From Jhaorihella thermophila (GTDB lineage: Bacteria; Pseudomonadota; Alphaproteobacteria; Rhodobacterales; Rhodobacteraceae): a stretch of 64,000 bases of DNA. The notes below the pieces were generated by a model, which saw only the letters and a program-made list of their open reading frames with translations, was not told the origin of the DNA and did not search any database. The translations under genes and the position numbers were made by a program. The stretch lies in contig NZ_FNVD01000005.1 in assembly GCF_900108275.1 (NCBI RefSeq), positions 124,001 through 188,000 of the forward strand, read 5' to 3'. Position 1 is the stretch's first letter, and each line of letters opens with the position of its first letter. Positions 45,657 to 55,787 of this stretch are shown piece by piece.

Positions 45657-45690
45657 CAAACTGGCGCAAACTGGTGGGTCTGGCGCGAAA
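45657..45690. promoter_or_regulatory. repeated CAAACTGG / CTGGCGC boxes between dgcN and nudC
   Basis: CAAACTGG occurs at 45657 and 45667, exactly ten bases apart, and CTGGCGCxAAA occurs at 45661 and 45680. Direct repeats on one helix face upstream of dgcN could bind a regulator of the D-glutamate genes. No regulator gene is adjacent. Nothing else is evident in 45596-45855. Confidence 0.3.
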
Positions 45691-45855
45691 TTTTTGCGGC
45701 AATTCCACTTTGCTTCGAATATTCTTCGATGAAAGCGCGTCTCGGTGGTGAAGGGCGCGTCCTGTCTGCCGGGAAACCTGGCGGCCGCCGCTTTCCGATT
45801 GCGCCCTTCGCCGCTCCGTGGCAGCCGTGTGGGCAGCAGCGAAAGGGGGGATGCC

Positions 45856-46839
45856 ATGAAGATTGCGGAACAGGTAACATTCGGCGGATCCGGCCTGAAT
45901 CGCGCGGCGCATCTTCGCGGCGACCCGGACCGGCAAGCCGACCTGCTGGCCCGAGCCGACGCGACCTTCCTGCCGATCTGGCGCGGCAAGCCGCTGGTCC
46001 GGGGTGAAAACCGGGATCAGCTGGCGCTGTTGCCGATGACCCATCCCCTGATCGTCGCGCCGCCGGGGGGCGAGCCGGACAGTCCGATCTTTCTGGGCCT
46101 GTCCGAAGCCGACGAACCGTATTTCGCCCGCGACATCTCGCACTGGCACCCCGAGGGGCAGGATACCGCGGCGCTGGGGCGACTCTTCGACCCGACCGAG
46201 CAGCACCATCCCGATCTGCCGCCCGATCACGTCTTTGCCGAGCTGCGCCGGCTGATGTCACGGCTTTCGCCACGCGATGCGGAGCTGGCGGTGATCGCCA
46301 GGGGGCTTGTCGAATGGCACCGCACCCACCGTTTCTGTGCCCGCTGCGGGCGGGAAAGCGCCCCGGTCATGGCGGGCTGGCAGCGGCTGTGCGACGGTTG
46401 CGGCGCGACTCATTTCCCGCGCACCGACCCGGTGGTGATCATGTTGATAACGCATGGCGATTCAGTGCTGATGGGCCGTTCACCCGGCTGGCCCGAGGGG
46501 ATGTATTCGCTGCTGGCGGGTTTCATGGAGCCGGGCGAGACGCTCGAGGCCGCCGTGCGCCGCGAGGTCGCCGAGGAAACCGGCGTGGCGGTCGGCGAGG
46601 TGTCCTATCTCGCCAGCCAGCCCTGGCCCTTTCCGGCCTCGCTGATGATCGGCTGCCGGGGCACGGCGCTGTCGCGCGAGATCACCATCGATTCGGTCGA
46701 GATCGAGGACGCGATGTGGGTGACCCGGTCCGAGATGCTGTCGGCCTTTGCCGGGGAACATCCCGTCCTGAAGCCGGCGCGACGTGGCGCCATCGCGCAG
46801 TTTCTTTTGCGCAACTGGCTTGCGGACCGGCTGGATTAA
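45856..46839 (+). CDS. nudC: NAD(H) pyrophosphatase (RNA decapping) NudC
   Basis: A 327-residue Nudix enzyme cleaving NADH, and NAD-capped RNA, to nicotinamide mononucleotide and AMP. Zinc cysteines CARCGRE and CDGCGATHFPRTDP are near residues 160-185, the Nudix box GFMEPGETLEAAVRRE with EETGV near 225, and the family-specific SQPWPFPASLM near 256. ATG 45856 after AAAGGGGGG. Divergent from dgcN. Confidence 0.95.
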   Translation: MKIAEQVTFGGSGLNRAAHLRGDPDRQADLLARADATFLPIWRGKPLVRGENRDQLALLPMTHPLIVAPPGGEPDSPIFLGLSEADEPYFARDISHWHPEGQDTAALGRLFDPTEQHHPDLPPDHVFAELRRLMSRLSPRDAELAVIARGLVEWHRTHRFCARCGRESAPVMAGWQRLCDGCGATHFPRTDPVVIMLITHGDSVLMGRSPGWPEGMYSLLAGFMEPGETLEAAVRREVAEETGVAVGEVSYLASQPWPFPASLMIGCRGTALSREITIDSVEIEDAMWVTRSEMLSAFAGEHPVLKPARRGAIAQFLLRNWLADRLD

Positions 46840-46878
46840 CGGGTAACCGGGAACCGGGGGCATGACCGGGCAGGAACG

Positions 46879-47346
46879 ATGAAGTTTTCAAGCAAGGAAG
46901 ACATCGAAGCGCCGATCGAAACCGTTTTCGCCGAGATTTCGGATTTCGAAGCCTTCGAACGGTCCGCGATCCGCCGGGGCGCCGAGGTGCGCCGGCGCAA
47001 TGATCTGACCCCGCCGGCGACGGGGATGAGTTGGGACACCACGTTCCGGCTGCGCGGCAAGCCACGCGAGATGAAGCTGGTGCTGTCGCGGTTCGACGCG
47101 CCCACCGACGTTCAGCTGACCGCTACCGGCAAGAGCTTCGAGGGCACGCTTGACGTGGCGCTGATCGCGCTGTCGCCGCACCGCACGCGGCTGAGCATCT
47201 CGGTCGAGATCCGTCCAAGAACCCTGGCCGGGCGACTGTTCGTGCAGTCGCTGAAGCTGGCGAAAAAGGACATGAACCGGCGCTTCAAGCTGAAGGTTGC
47301 CGATTTCGCCCAGGGCATAGAGGACCGCTGCGCGAAGCTCGCCTGA
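46879..47346 (+). CDS. SRPBCC family protein
   Basis: A 155-residue START-like (SRPBCC) protein with the N-terminal strand [20 protein letters not shown] and the long C-terminal helix ([20 protein letters not shown]). These bind hydrophobic ligands or act as polyketide cyclase-like proteins. No ligand can be named. It follows nudC by 39 bases and converges on pheA. Confidence 0.82.
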   Translation: MKFSSKEDIEAPIETVFAEISDFEAFERSAIRRGAEVRRRNDLTPPATGMSWDTTFRLRGKPREMKLVLSRFDAPTDVQLTATGKSFEGTLDVALIALSPHRTRLSISVEIRPRTLAGRLFVQSLKLAKKDMNRRFKLKVADFAQGIEDRCAKLA

Positions 47347-47351
47347 CCGGA

Positions 47352-48182
47352 TCAGCCGCGTTCGCCGGCCGCCGGGTAGACGCCCAGGATTTCCATGCTT
47401 GCGGTGAAATAGCCCAGCTCGTCCAGCGCGAGCCGCACGTTCGGGTCGTTCGGGTGGCCTTCGATGTCGGCATAGAACTGGGTGGCGGTGAACGATCCGT
47501 CCAGCATGTAGCTTTCCAGCTTGGTCATGTTCACGCCGTTGGTGGCGAATCCGCCCAGCGCCTTGTAGAGCGCCGCTGGAATGTTGCGCACCTGAAAGAC
47601 GAAGGTGGTCATCATCTTCTCGGCCCGGCGGGAATGGTCCGCCTGACGCGACATCAGCAGGAACCGGGTGGTGTTGTGCGCGTGGTCCTCGATATGGCGG
47701 GCCAGGATGTGCAGGCCGTTGATCTCGGCTGCAAGGTCCGAGGCCAGCGCCCCGGTCCTGCGGTCCCCGGACTTCGCGATCTCGGCCGCCGCGCCGGCGC
47801 TGTCGGCCGCCGCCTCGCCCCGGATGCCATAGCGTTTCAGGAACTCGGCCGCCTGCGGCAGCAGGACGAGATGGGCGCGGACGCGCTCGATTTCCTCGAT
47901 CTCGACGCCGGGCAGCGCCATCAGGCTGATATGCACCCGCACGAAGGCCTCGTCCACGATGTGCAGACCGCTTTCGGGCAGCAGGCGGTGAATGTCCGCG
48001 ACCCGGCCGTAGGTGGAGTTTTCCACCGGCAGCATCGCCATGTCGGCCTTGCCGGTCTGCACCGCGCGGATCGCGTCCTCGAAGGTGCGGCAGGGCAGGG
48101 GCTCCATGTCCGGGCGGGCCTTGATGCAGGCCTCGTGGCTGTAGGCGCCGGGCTCTCCCTGGAATGCGATGCGTCCGGTCAT
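47352..48182 (-). CDS. pheA: prephenate dehydratase
   Basis: A 276-residue monofunctional enzyme converting prephenate to phenylpyruvate in phenylalanine synthesis. Catalytic domain: [25 protein letters not shown] and the TRF motif in [10 protein letters not shown]. The ACT regulatory domain follows with [20 protein letters not shown] and [20 protein letters not shown], suggesting feedback control by phenylalanine. ATG 48182 with GGAAAACC upstream. A longer frame exists without a ribosome site. No chorismate mutase domain is fused. Confidence 0.95.
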   Translation of the reverse strand: MTGRIAFQGEPGAYSHEACIKARPDMEPLPCRTFEDAIRAVQTGKADMAMLPVENSTYGRVADIHRLLPESGLHIVDEAFVRVHISLMALPGVEIEEIERVRAHLVLLPQAAEFLKRYGIRGEAAADSAGAAAEIAKSGDRRTGALASDLAAEINGLHILARHIEDHAHNTTRFLLMSRQADHSRRAEKMMTTFVFQVRNIPAALYKALGGFATNGVNMTKLESYMLDGSFTATQFYADIEGHPNDPNVRLALDELGYFTASMEILGVYPAAGERG

Positions 48183-48236
48183 GTGGTTTTCCGTGCAACA
48201 GGTGCGAATTGGGCGTTTCGTCGCGCTGTCTATACC

Positions 48237-48265
48237 TTGCCTCGCGCGAGGGGAAGCCTTAGACA
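48237..48265 (+). promoter_or_regulatory. predicted promoter of cycM
   Basis: TTGCCT (48237-48242) and TAGACA (48260-48265) are spaced by 17 bases, about 30 bases before cycM. A perfect 12-base palindrome CCTCGCGCGAGG (48240-48251) overlaps the -35 side in this divergent pheA/cycM region. Confidence 0.38.
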
Positions 48266-48296
48266 CCCCGCAAACGGACAAATGGACTCGCGATCA

Positions 48297-48803
48297 ATGT
48301 TTGACACGATGACTGTGACCAAGGCCGCCGGCGGTGTGCTGGGCGCCTTTCTGATCTTCCTGCTGGGCAAGTGGGCCGCCGAATTGATGTATCATGTCGA
48401 TGGGCATGGCGAAGCCGCCTATGTCATCGAAGTCGAAAGCTCGGGCGGCGGCGAAGAGGCGGTGGAAGAGGTCAGCTTCGAGGATCTTCTGGCCCAGGCC
48501 GATGTGGAAAAGGGCAAGAAACTGTTCAAGAAATGCGTGGCCTGCCACAAGACCGAAGAGGGCGCGAACGCCACCGGCCCGTATCTTTACGGCGTGGTTG
48601 GCCGCCCGGTCGCCGGTGTCGCCGGCTTCAACTATTCCGACGCGATGAAGGCCCACGGGGGCGAATGGACTCCGGAAGAGCTGTTTGCCTTCCTGGAAAG
48701 CCCCAAGAACTACATTCCCGGCAACAAGATGACGTTCAAGGGCCTCTCCAAGCCCGAGGATCGCGCCAACATCATCGCCTATCTGGACAGCCTGGACGAC
48801 TGA
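48297..48803 (+). CDS. cycM: membrane-anchored cytochrome c552 (CycM type)
   Basis: A 168-residue class I c-type cytochrome. An N-terminal membrane anchor ([19 protein letters not shown]) is followed by an acidic Glu/Ser linker and a heme domain with CVACH near residue 80, [13 protein letters not shown], and the axial methionine in NKMTF. The N-terminus [12 protein letters not shown] matches CycM of Paracoccus, which carries electrons from the bc1 complex to the aa3 oxidase. An in-frame ATG at 48282 would add MDSRS. Confidence 0.94.
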   Translation: MFDTMTVTKAAGGVLGAFLIFLLGKWAAELMYHVDGHGEAAYVIEVESSGGGEEAVEEVSFEDLLAQADVEKGKKLFKKCVACHKTEEGANATGPYLYGVVGRPVAGVAGFNYSDAMKAHGGEWTPEELFAFLESPKNYIPGNKMTFKGLSKPEDRANIIAYLDSLDD

Positions 48804-48827
48804 TCCGGGATCCGGGGACAGTGAAGG

Positions 48828-48854
48828 GGCCATCGCATCGGCGATGGCCTTTTT
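48828..48854 (+). terminator. rho-independent terminator after cycM
   Basis: GGCCATCGC (48828-48836) pairs perfectly with GCGATGGCC (48841-48849) around ATCG and is followed by TTTTT. A clear intrinsic terminator 25 bases after the cycM stop. Confidence 0.93.
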
Positions 48855-48903
48855 CGTTGGCCGCGGCTTCGCGGACCTGACAGGATTGTAATCCTTTCCC
48901 GCC

Positions 48904-48933
48904 TTGAACATCCCCCCTGCGCGCCATTAGCTT
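48904..48933 (+). promoter_or_regulatory. possible promoter of the yej operon
   Basis: TTGAAC (48904-48909) and TAGCTT (48928-48933) with an 18-base spacer lie about 50 bases before yejA. Moderate match only. Confidence 0.35.
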
Positions 48934-48984
48934 GCAGACACAACGACAATGGCCCGCAGGGCCAGGGCAGCGGAGGATGACGCG

Positions 48985-50919
48985 ATGACTTCAGGCAAGG
49001 CACCGGGGCCGGTTGGGTCATTTTCGCGGCGCGGCGTGCTGGCGGGTCTGTCGGCCCTGGCCGTAGCGGGCCCGGCGTCGCGCGTCCTGGCCGCGGGCGC
49101 TGCGGGCACGGAGGCGGGCGACGGCGCGCAGATGGTGCGGTCGCATGGCTATTCCTTCTATGGCGACCTGACCTATGGCCCGGACTTTTCGCATTTCTCC
49201 TACGTCAACCCGGACGCGCCCAAGGGCGGCGAGATCTCGATCGCGGCGCTGGGCACGTTCGATTCGATGAACCCCTATTCGCGCAAGGGCCGGCGCGGGC
49301 AGCTGAGCTGGATCATGTATGAAAGCCTGCTGGGCGACGGCCCTGCCGATACATATGGCGAACAATATTGCCTGCTGGCCGAAAGCGTGGAATATCCCGT
49401 CACCAAGGACTGGGTGATCTTTCACATGCGCCCCGAGGCCCGGTTTTCCGACGGCACGCCGGTCACGGCCCATGACGTGCTGTTTTCCCACAACCTGCTG
49501 CTGGAGCAGGGGCTGCCGTCCTATGCGGTGGCGGTGAAGCGGCGGATCCCTCATGCCGAAGCGCTGGATGATTATACGATCCGCTTCGACTTTACCCCCG
49601 GCATTTCCCGGCGCAGCCTTATTGATCAGGTGGGCAGCGTGCCAGTCTGGTCGCGCAAGTGGTTCGAGGAAACCGGCGCGCGACTGGACGAAAGCCGGCT
49701 GGACACCCCGCCGGGTTCCGGCCCCTACATGGTCGATACCGTCGAGGTGAACCGCAAGATCGTCTATCGCCGCAACCCCGACTACTGGGGCCGGGATCTG
49801 CCGATCAATCGCGGGCGGCACAATTTCGATGCGATCCGGGTGGAATATTTCGGCGACGACACCGCAGCGTTCGAGGCGTTCAAGGCCGGCGTCTATACCT
49901 TTCGCGTCGAGGGCGATTCCAAGAAATGGGCCACGGGCTACGACTTTCCCAAGGTGCGCGACGGGTCGGTCGTCAAGACCGAACTCCCCGACGGCACCCC
50001 GCCCACGCCGACCGGGTTCGTCTTCAACCTGGGCCGGGAGGTCTTGCAGGACAAGCGCGTGCGCGAGGCGATCGCGCTGGCCTACAATTTCGAATGGACC
50101 AATGAATCGCTGCAATACGGGTTGTTCAAGCAGCGCGCCTCGTTCACGCAGGACACGCCGTTGATGGCGACCGGCGTGCCCGAAGGGGCCGAACTGGAGT
50201 TTCTGAAATCGCTGGGCGATCTGGTGCCGCCCGAGATGCTGACCGAACCGGCGCGGATGCCGCATACTTCCAGCCCCAAGCGCGTCACCGACCGGCGCAA
50301 CCTGCGCCGCGCCATGAAGCTGTTGGACGAGGCCGGATGGCCCGTGGGGCCGGACGGCAAGCGGCGCAACGCGGCGGGCCAGCCGCTGACGATCACCTTC
50401 CTGTTCAACTCGGCCTCGGACGGGACGCTGGGCGCGGTGGTCGAGGGCTTCATGTCGAACCTGCGCAGGATGGGTATCGACGCCCGGCTGGAAAAGGTGG
50501 ACGCGGCGCAATACACCCTGCGTGAACGCGACCGGGACTATGACCTGATCTTTGATGCCTACGCGCCGTTTCTGGGCACCGGCACGGGCCTGTTGCAGCG
50601 CTACGGGTCGTCCGAGGCCGAATTTTCACTGTTCAACCCGGCCGGTCTGGCAAGCCCGCTGGTGGATGCGATCATCAATGCCTCGCTTATGGCGAAAAGC
50701 CGCGAGGAAGAGGTGACCATGCTGCGCGCGCTGGACCGGGCGCTGCGGTATGAATTCTTCATGATCCCGGTCTGGTACAAGGCGAATTACTGGGTTGCCT
50801 ATTACGACCAGTATGAACATCCCGACCCGCTGCCGCCCTATGATCTGGGGTTTCTCGATTTCTGGTGGTTCAATGCCGAGAAACACGCGGCACTGATTGC
50901 CCGCGGCGCGCTGAGGTAG
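48985..50919 (+). CDS. yejA: peptide ABC transporter substrate-binding protein (YejA-like)
   Basis: A 644-residue periplasmic solute-binding protein of the family 5 (peptide/nickel) class. The signal region [20 protein letters not shown] resembles a twin-arginine signal. YejA-type features include [31 protein letters not shown] and the C-terminal [14 protein letters not shown]. YejABEF takes up microcin C-type and other peptides in enterobacteria. Start ATG 48985 after GGAGG. Seven bases separate it from yejB. Confidence 0.92.
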   Translation: MTSGKAPGPVGSFSRRGVLAGLSALAVAGPASRVLAAGAAGTEAGDGAQMVRSHGYSFYGDLTYGPDFSHFSYVNPDAPKGGEISIAALGTFDSMNPYSRKGRRGQLSWIMYESLLGDGPADTYGEQYCLLAESVEYPVTKDWVIFHMRPEARFSDGTPVTAHDVLFSHNLLLEQGLPSYAVAVKRRIPHAEALDDYTIRFDFTPGISRRSLIDQVGSVPVWSRKWFEETGARLDESRLDTPPGSGPYMVDTVEVNRKIVYRRNPDYWGRDLPINRGRHNFDAIRVEYFGDDTAAFEAFKAGVYTFRVEGDSKKWATGYDFPKVRDGSVVKTELPDGTPPTPTGFVFNLGREVLQDKRVREAIALAYNFEWTNESLQYGLFKQRASFTQDTPLMATGVPEGAELEFLKSLGDLVPPEMLTEPARMPHTSSPKRVTDRRNLRRAMKLLDEAGWPVGPDGKRRNAAGQPLTITFLFNSASDGTLGAVVEGFMSNLRRMGIDARLEKVDAAQYTLRERDRDYDLIFDAYAPFLGTGTGLLQRYGSSEAEFSLFNPAGLASPLVDAIINASLMAKSREEEVTMLRALDRALRYEFFMIPVWYKANYWVAYYDQYEHPDPLPPYDLGFLDFWWFNAEKHAALIARGALR

Positions 50920-50926
50920 GCCGGGC

Positions 50927-52039
50927 ATGGGCGCCTATATCCTTCGCCGGCTGTTGCTGGTGATCCCGACGCTTCTGGGGATCATGGTGATCAACTTCGT
51001 CCTGGTGCAGTTCGTGCCGGGCGGTCCGGTGGAACAGGCGATCGCGCGGGCGCAGGGCGGCGGTGACGTGTTCGGCGGCTTTGCCGGAACGCAGATGGAT
51101 GCGGGGCTGAACACCGGGCTCGACGAAGGCGGCGTCGCCACCGGCGGCGGGTCCGAGAAATATATCGGCGCGCGCGGCCTGCCGCCCGAGTTCATTGCCG
51201 AGCTGGAAAGGGAATACGGGTTCGACAAGCCGCCCTTGCAGCGGTTCCTGAACATGATGTGGAACTACATGCGGCTCGATTTCGGCGAGAGCTATTTCCG
51301 CTCGATCAGCGTGACGGACCTGGTGCTGGAGAAGATGCCGGTGTCGATCAGTCTTGGCCTGTGGTCCACGCTGATCGCCTATCTGGTGTCGATCCCGATG
51401 GGCATCCGCAAGGCGGTGCGGGACGGGTCGCGGTTCGACACTTGGACCAGCGCGCTCATCATCGTGGCTTATGCGATTCCCGGTTTCCTGTTCGCGATCC
51501 TTCTGCTGGTGCTGCTGGCCGGCGGGTCCTACTGGCAGATCTTTCCGCTGCGCGGGCTGACATCGGACAACTGGGAAAGCCTCAGCCTGTGGGGCAAGAT
51601 CGCGGACTATTTCTGGCACATCACGCTGCCGGTGATCGCCTCGACGATCTCGGCCTTTGCCACGCTGACGCTGCTGACCAAGAACAGCTTTCTGGACGAG
51701 ATCAAGAAACAGTATGTCATGACCGCCCGCGCCAAGGGCCTGTCGGAACGGCGCGTGCTTTATGGCCATGTGTTCCGCAACGCGATGCTGATCGTGATCG
51801 CAGGCTTTCCGGCCGTGTTCATCGGCGTGTTCTTCGGCCAGTCGCTGATCATCGAAACCATTTTCTCGCTCGATGGGCTGGGCCGGCTGGGGTTCGAGGC
51901 CGCGGTGGCGCGCGACTATCCGGTGATCTTCGGCACTCTCTTCATCTTCGGCCTTCTGGGCCTGGTCGTGGGGATCCTCAGCGACCTGATGTATGTCTTT
52001 GTCGATCCCCGCATCGATTTTGAGCGGCGGGAGGGCTGA
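50927..52039 (+). CDS. yejB: peptide ABC transporter permease (YejB-like)
   Basis: A 370-residue inner-membrane permease. First helix [20 protein letters not shown], then a Gly-rich periplasmic loop (about residues 45-85), and a binding-protein-dependent domain with the coupling EAA loop ([20 protein letters not shown]). The C-terminus ends [13 protein letters not shown], typical of YejB. Its stop is directly followed by the yejE start. Confidence 0.94.
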   Translation: MGAYILRRLLLVIPTLLGIMVINFVLVQFVPGGPVEQAIARAQGGGDVFGGFAGTQMDAGLNTGLDEGGVATGGGSEKYIGARGLPPEFIAELEREYGFDKPPLQRFLNMMWNYMRLDFGESYFRSISVTDLVLEKMPVSISLGLWSTLIAYLVSIPMGIRKAVRDGSRFDTWTSALIIVAYAIPGFLFAILLLVLLAGGSYWQIFPLRGLTSDNWESLSLWGKIADYFWHITLPVIASTISAFATLTLLTKNSFLDEIKKQYVMTARAKGLSERRVLYGHVFRNAMLIVIAGFPAVFIGVFFGQSLIIETIFSLDGLGRLGFEAAVARDYPVIFGTLFIFGLLGLVVGILSDLMYVFVDPRIDFERREG

Positions 52040-53146
52040 ATGGCGCTGTCCCCGCTCAACCAGCGCCGCTGGCGCAACTTCAGGCGCAACCGCCGCGCCT
52101 TCTGGTCGCTCATCATCTTTTCGATCCTGTTCGGGGTGACGCTGTTTGCCGAGTTTCTCGCCAATGACAAGCCGATCCTCGTGCAGTATCGGGGCGACTA
52201 TTACATGCCCGTGTTCCGGTTCTACCCCGAAACCGCCTTTGGCGGGGATTTCGAAACCGAAGCCGCCTATACCGACCCCGAGGTGCAGTGCCTGATCGTG
52301 ACCGGCGGGCTGGATCTCTGCTTTGACGACCCCGAAGGCGTGATGGACGACGCCGCGGATGGGGTAGTGGAGGGTGAGCCGATCGAAAAGGGCTGGGCGC
52401 TTTGGCCGCCGATCCCCTATTCCTATGACACCATCGTCGAACGCCCCGGCGCCGCGCCGCTGCCGCCCAACCGCCAGAACTGGCTGGGCACCGACGACAC
52501 CAAGCGCGACGTGCTGGCCCGCGTCATCTACGGCTTTCGCCTGTCGGTGCTGTTCACCCTGATCGTGACCACCATCGCCTCGCTCATCGGAATCGCCGCG
52601 GGGGCGGTGCAGGGCTTCTTCGGCGGGCGCATCGACCTGATCTTTCAGCGCATCATCGAGATCTGGTCGGCCACGCCGTCGCTCTATGTCATCATCATCA
52701 TGTTCGCGATCTTCCAGCGGTCGTTCTGGATGCTGGTGATCATCGCCGTGCTGTTCGGCTGGACCGCGCTCGTGGGCGTGGTGCGGGCCGAGTTCCTGCG
52801 CGCCCGCAACCTGGAATATGTCCGCGCCGCCCGCGCGCTGGGGGTCGGCAACCTGACCATCATGTTCCGCCACATGCTGCCCAACGCGATGGTGGCGACG
52901 CTGACCATGCTGCCCTTCATCGTCACCGGGACGATCGGCATGCTGGCCAGCCTCGATTTCCTCGGCTTCGGCCTGCCGTCGTCGGCCCCGTCGCTGGGCG
53001 AACTCACGCTCCAGGCGAAACAGAACCTTCAGGCGCCGTGGCTGGCCTTCACCGCCTTCTTCACCTTCGCGATCATGCTGTCGCTGCTGGTATTCATCTT
53101 CGAAGGCGTGCGCGATGCCTTCGACCCGCGAAAGACGTTCCAATGA
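52040..53146 (+). CDS. yejE: peptide ABC transporter permease (YejE-like)
   Basis: A 368-residue permease partner of YejB. The N-terminus NQRRWRNFRRNRRAFWSLII, a long periplasmic insert (about residues 45-145, with the YejE-type GDYYMPVFRFYPETAFGGDF) and the coupling loop YVRAARALGVGNLTIMFRHM are typical. The C-terminus [13 protein letters not shown] is characteristic. It starts immediately after yejB and overlaps yejF by four bases. Confidence 0.94.
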   Translation: MALSPLNQRRWRNFRRNRRAFWSLIIFSILFGVTLFAEFLANDKPILVQYRGDYYMPVFRFYPETAFGGDFETEAAYTDPEVQCLIVTGGLDLCFDDPEGVMDDAADGVVEGEPIEKGWALWPPIPYSYDTIVERPGAAPLPPNRQNWLGTDDTKRDVLARVIYGFRLSVLFTLIVTTIASLIGIAAGAVQGFFGGRIDLIFQRIIEIWSATPSLYVIIIMFAIFQRSFWMLVIIAVLFGWTALVGVVRAEFLRARNLEYVRAARALGVGNLTIMFRHMLPNAMVATLTMLPFIVTGTIGMLASLDFLGFGLPSSAPSLGELTLQAKQNLQAPWLAFTAFFTFAIMLSLLVFIFEGVRDAFDPRKTFQ

Positions 53147-54723
53147 CCGCGCTGCTGCAAGTCGAGAACCTGCGAGTCTCCTTCCGGCAGGACGGCCGGA
53201 TCATGCCCGCGGTGCGCGGCGTGTCCTTCACCGTGGACCGGGGCGAAACCGTCGCGCTGGTGGGCGAATCAGGATCGGGCAAGTCGGTCACGGCCCTGTC
53301 CACCGTGTCGCTTCTGGGCGACAGCGCGATCGTCGAGGGGTCGGTGACCTACGACGGCCGGCAGATGATCGGCGCGGACGAGAAGCTGCTGCGCGACGTG
53401 CGCGGCAATGACATCAGCTTCGTGTTCCAGGAGCCGATGACCTCGCTCAACCCGCTGCACACGATCGAGAAACAGCTGGCCGAGAGCCTCGCCATCCACC
53501 AGGGCCTGACCGGAGAGGCCGCCCGGGCCCGTATCGTCGAACTTCTCACCCGCGTCGGCATCCGCGACCCCGAAACCAGGCTGGGCGCCTATCCGCACCA
53601 GCTGTCGGGCGGGCAGCGCCAGCGGGTGATGATCGCGATGGCGCTGGCCAACAAGCCCGACATCCTGATCGCCGACGAACCGACCACCGCGCTGGACGTG
53701 ACGATCCAGGCACAGATCCTCGAACTGCTCTCGGAACTCAAGCGGGACGAGGGGATGGGGCTTCTGTTCATCACCCATGACCTCGGCATCGTGCGCCGCA
53801 TCGCCGACCGGGTCTGCGTGATGAAGGACGGCGAAATCGTCGAGACCGGCCCCGCCGCCGAGATATTCGCCAATCCGCAACACCCCTATACGCAAAAGCT
53901 TTTGGCTGCCGAACCCAGGGGCGCGCCGGACCCCGTGCCCGAGGGCGCCCGCGAAATCGTCCGCGCCGAACACCTGAAGGTCTGGTTTCCGATCCAGCGG
54001 GGGCTTCTCAAACGCACCGTGGGCCATGTGAAGGCGGTCAACGACGCGACGCTCTCGGTGCGCGAGGGCGAAACCCTCGGCATCGTCGGCGAAAGCGGCT
54101 CGGGCAAGACCACGCTGGCGCTGGCGATCATGCGCCTGATCGGGTCCGAGGGCGCGATTACCTTTCGGGGTCAGGACATCCGCAAGTGGTCGACGCGTGA
54201 ACTGCGCCGGCTTCGCAAGGACATGCAGATCGTGTTCCAGGATCCTTTCGGCTCACTCAGCCCCCGCATGACCTGCGCCCAGATCATCGCCGAGGGGCTG
54301 AAGATCCACAAGGTCGACCCCCATCGCGACCACCGCGACCTCGTGGCCGAGGTGATGCAGGAAACCGGGCTCGACCCGGCGGCGATGGACCGCTACCCGC
54401 ACGAATTTTCCGGTGGCCAGCGTCAGCGCATCGCGATCGCCCGCGCCATGGTTCTGCGTCCGCGCCTGGTGGTGCTGGACGAGCCGACATCGGCGCTCGA
54501 CATGACGGTCCAGGTGCAGATCGTGGACCTTCTGCGCGACCTGCAACGGCGTCACCGACTGGCTTACCTCTTCATCAGCCATGACATGAAAGTGGTGCGG
54601 GCGATGTCCCACAAGGTCATGGTCATGCGCAACGGTGATGTGATCGAGACCGGCCCCGCCCGCGACGTGTTCGAGACCCCGAAATCGGACTACACCCGCA
54701 CACTGGTCGAGGTCACCGCCTAG
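53143..54723 (+). CDS. yejF: peptide ABC transporter ATP-binding protein, duplicated (YejF-like)
   Basis: A 526-residue protein with two ATPase domains. First: Walker [13 protein letters not shown] (about 40), signature [16 protein letters not shown], Walker [13 protein letters not shown]. Second: Walker [18 protein letters not shown] (about 315), signature [16 protein letters not shown], Walker [13 protein letters not shown]. Each half has a C-terminal oligopeptide-type extension ([25 protein letters not shown]). One chain supplies both ATPases of the transporter. Confidence 0.95.
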   Translation: MTALLQVENLRVSFRQDGRIMPAVRGVSFTVDRGETVALVGESGSGKSVTALSTVSLLGDSAIVEGSVTYDGRQMIGADEKLLRDVRGNDISFVFQEPMTSLNPLHTIEKQLAESLAIHQGLTGEAARARIVELLTRVGIRDPETRLGAYPHQLSGGQRQRVMIAMALANKPDILIADEPTTALDVTIQAQILELLSELKRDEGMGLLFITHDLGIVRRIADRVCVMKDGEIVETGPAAEIFANPQHPYTQKLLAAEPRGAPDPVPEGAREIVRAEHLKVWFPIQRGLLKRTVGHVKAVNDATLSVREGETLGIVGESGSGKTTLALAIMRLIGSEGAITFRGQDIRKWSTRELRRLRKDMQIVFQDPFGSLSPRMTCAQIIAEGLKIHKVDPHRDHRDLVAEVMQETGLDPAAMDRYPHEFSGGQRQRIAIARAMVLRPRLVVLDEPTSALDMTVQVQIVDLLRDLQRRHRLAYLFISHDMKVVRAMSHKVMVMRNGDVIETGPARDVFETPKSDYTRTLVEVTA

Positions 54724-54762
54724 ACACCGCGGGGCACCGGCCGGGGGCGCCTCGTCTCGTCC

Positions 54763-54822
54763 CTTCATCTTGCCTGAAAATACTCCGGGGGTGCGGGGGC
54801 AGCGCCCCCGCATCGGTCGGAT
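54763..54822 (+). repeat. dispersed palindromic repeat, copy 3
   Basis: CTTCATCTTGCCTGA, then AAATACTCCGGGGG, a GCGGGGGC/GCCCCCGC hairpin and GCATCGGTCGGAT. It is nearly identical to copy 1 at 11169-11230, including the tail. It lies between convergent yejF and the inositol-monophosphatase gene, where it could act as a terminator. Confidence 0.82.
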
Positions 54823-54844
54823 CGCGCCAGCGATCCGAAACCGC

Positions 54845-55630
54845 TCAGCCTCGGATCACCTTGGCGAACTGCGAAAAGATCGGCTCGTTGGCACAGATCA
54901 CCTCGCCATCGGCCAGGATGTCGCCCTCGGGATCCAGCGGCTCGATCAGCCCCCCCGCCTCGCGCAGGATGACTATGCCGGCGGCCAGATCCCAGGCGTT
55001 CAGGCGGCGTTCCCAGAACCCGTCATAGCGACCGGCGGCCACATAGGCCATGTCCAGAGCCGCCGCCCCCCAGCGCCGCACGCCTGCACAGACCGGCAGC
55101 AGTCGCGCCAGATCCTGCAGCGTGTCGGGCAGGTCGGCACGTCCACCATAGGGCAGGCCGGTGGCAAAGATCGATTCGATCATCCGCCCGCGCGCCGATA
55201 CCCGCAGGCGGGTCTGGTTCATCCAGGCGCCCTCGCCCTTTTCGGCATAGAACATCTCGTCTTTCGCCGGGTCATAGATCACCCCGGCGACGATCTGCCC
55301 CTTGTGCTCCAGCGCGATCGAGATCGCCCAGTGCGGAAGCCCGTGCAAGAAATTCGTCGTCCCGTCCAGCGGATCGACGATCCAGCGCCGGGTCGGATCC
55401 TTGCCGGCAATCTCGCCACCCTCTTCGGCCAGCCAGCCATAGCTGGGCCGCGCCTCCAGCAGCTCCTCCTTCAGGATCGCCTCGGCGGCCAGATCGGCCC
55501 GGGACACGAAATCGCCCGCGCCCTTCATGCTGGCCTGCAGGTTCTCAACCTCGCGGAAGTCCTTGACCAGCGACCGGCCGGCCTTGCGGGCGGCCTTGAT
55601 CATGATGTTGAGGTTTGCGCTGCCAACCAT
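54845..55630 (-). CDS. suhB: inositol monophosphatase family protein (SuhB-like)
   Basis: A 261-residue magnesium-dependent phosphatase. Metal-binding motifs: LAEEGG (about 67), the WIVDPLDGTTNFLHG block (about 83-97) and NAWDLAAG (about 214). The N-terminus NLNIMIKAARKAGRSLVKDF and close spacing fit SuhB-type enzymes, which also act on ribosomal RNA transcription in enterobacteria. Start ATG 55630 after AGGAG. An extended frame is not supported. Confidence 0.92.
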   Translation of the reverse strand: MVGSANLNIMIKAARKAGRSLVKDFREVENLQASMKGAGDFVSRADLAAEAILKEELLEARPSYGWLAEEGGEIAGKDPTRRWIVDPLDGTTNFLHGLPHWAISIALEHKGQIVAGVIYDPAKDEMFYAEKGEGAWMNQTRLRVSARGRMIESIFATGLPYGGRADLPDTLQDLARLLPVCAGVRRWGAAALDMAYVAAGRYDGFWERRLNAWDLAAGIVILREAGGLIEPLDPEGDILADGEVICANEPIFSQFAKVIRG

Positions 55631-55787
55631 CTGTCCGGGCTCCTGTTCGGGATCAGTTGGCGCGTATACGCGCGCCGGTTGCCTTTGCCAAGAGGCAGAC
55701 GCGCCGCAACGTTCCGGCTCGCGCCACTTGCCATCCAGCGCTCCGGCTCCCACCCTCACCACGGATACAGACAGAGGAGATGGCCCG

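Noticed and set aside
50870-53143. A 757-codon minus-strand frame opposite yejB and yejE
   Set aside because: Antisense of two well-conserved permeases, with no domain in its translation.
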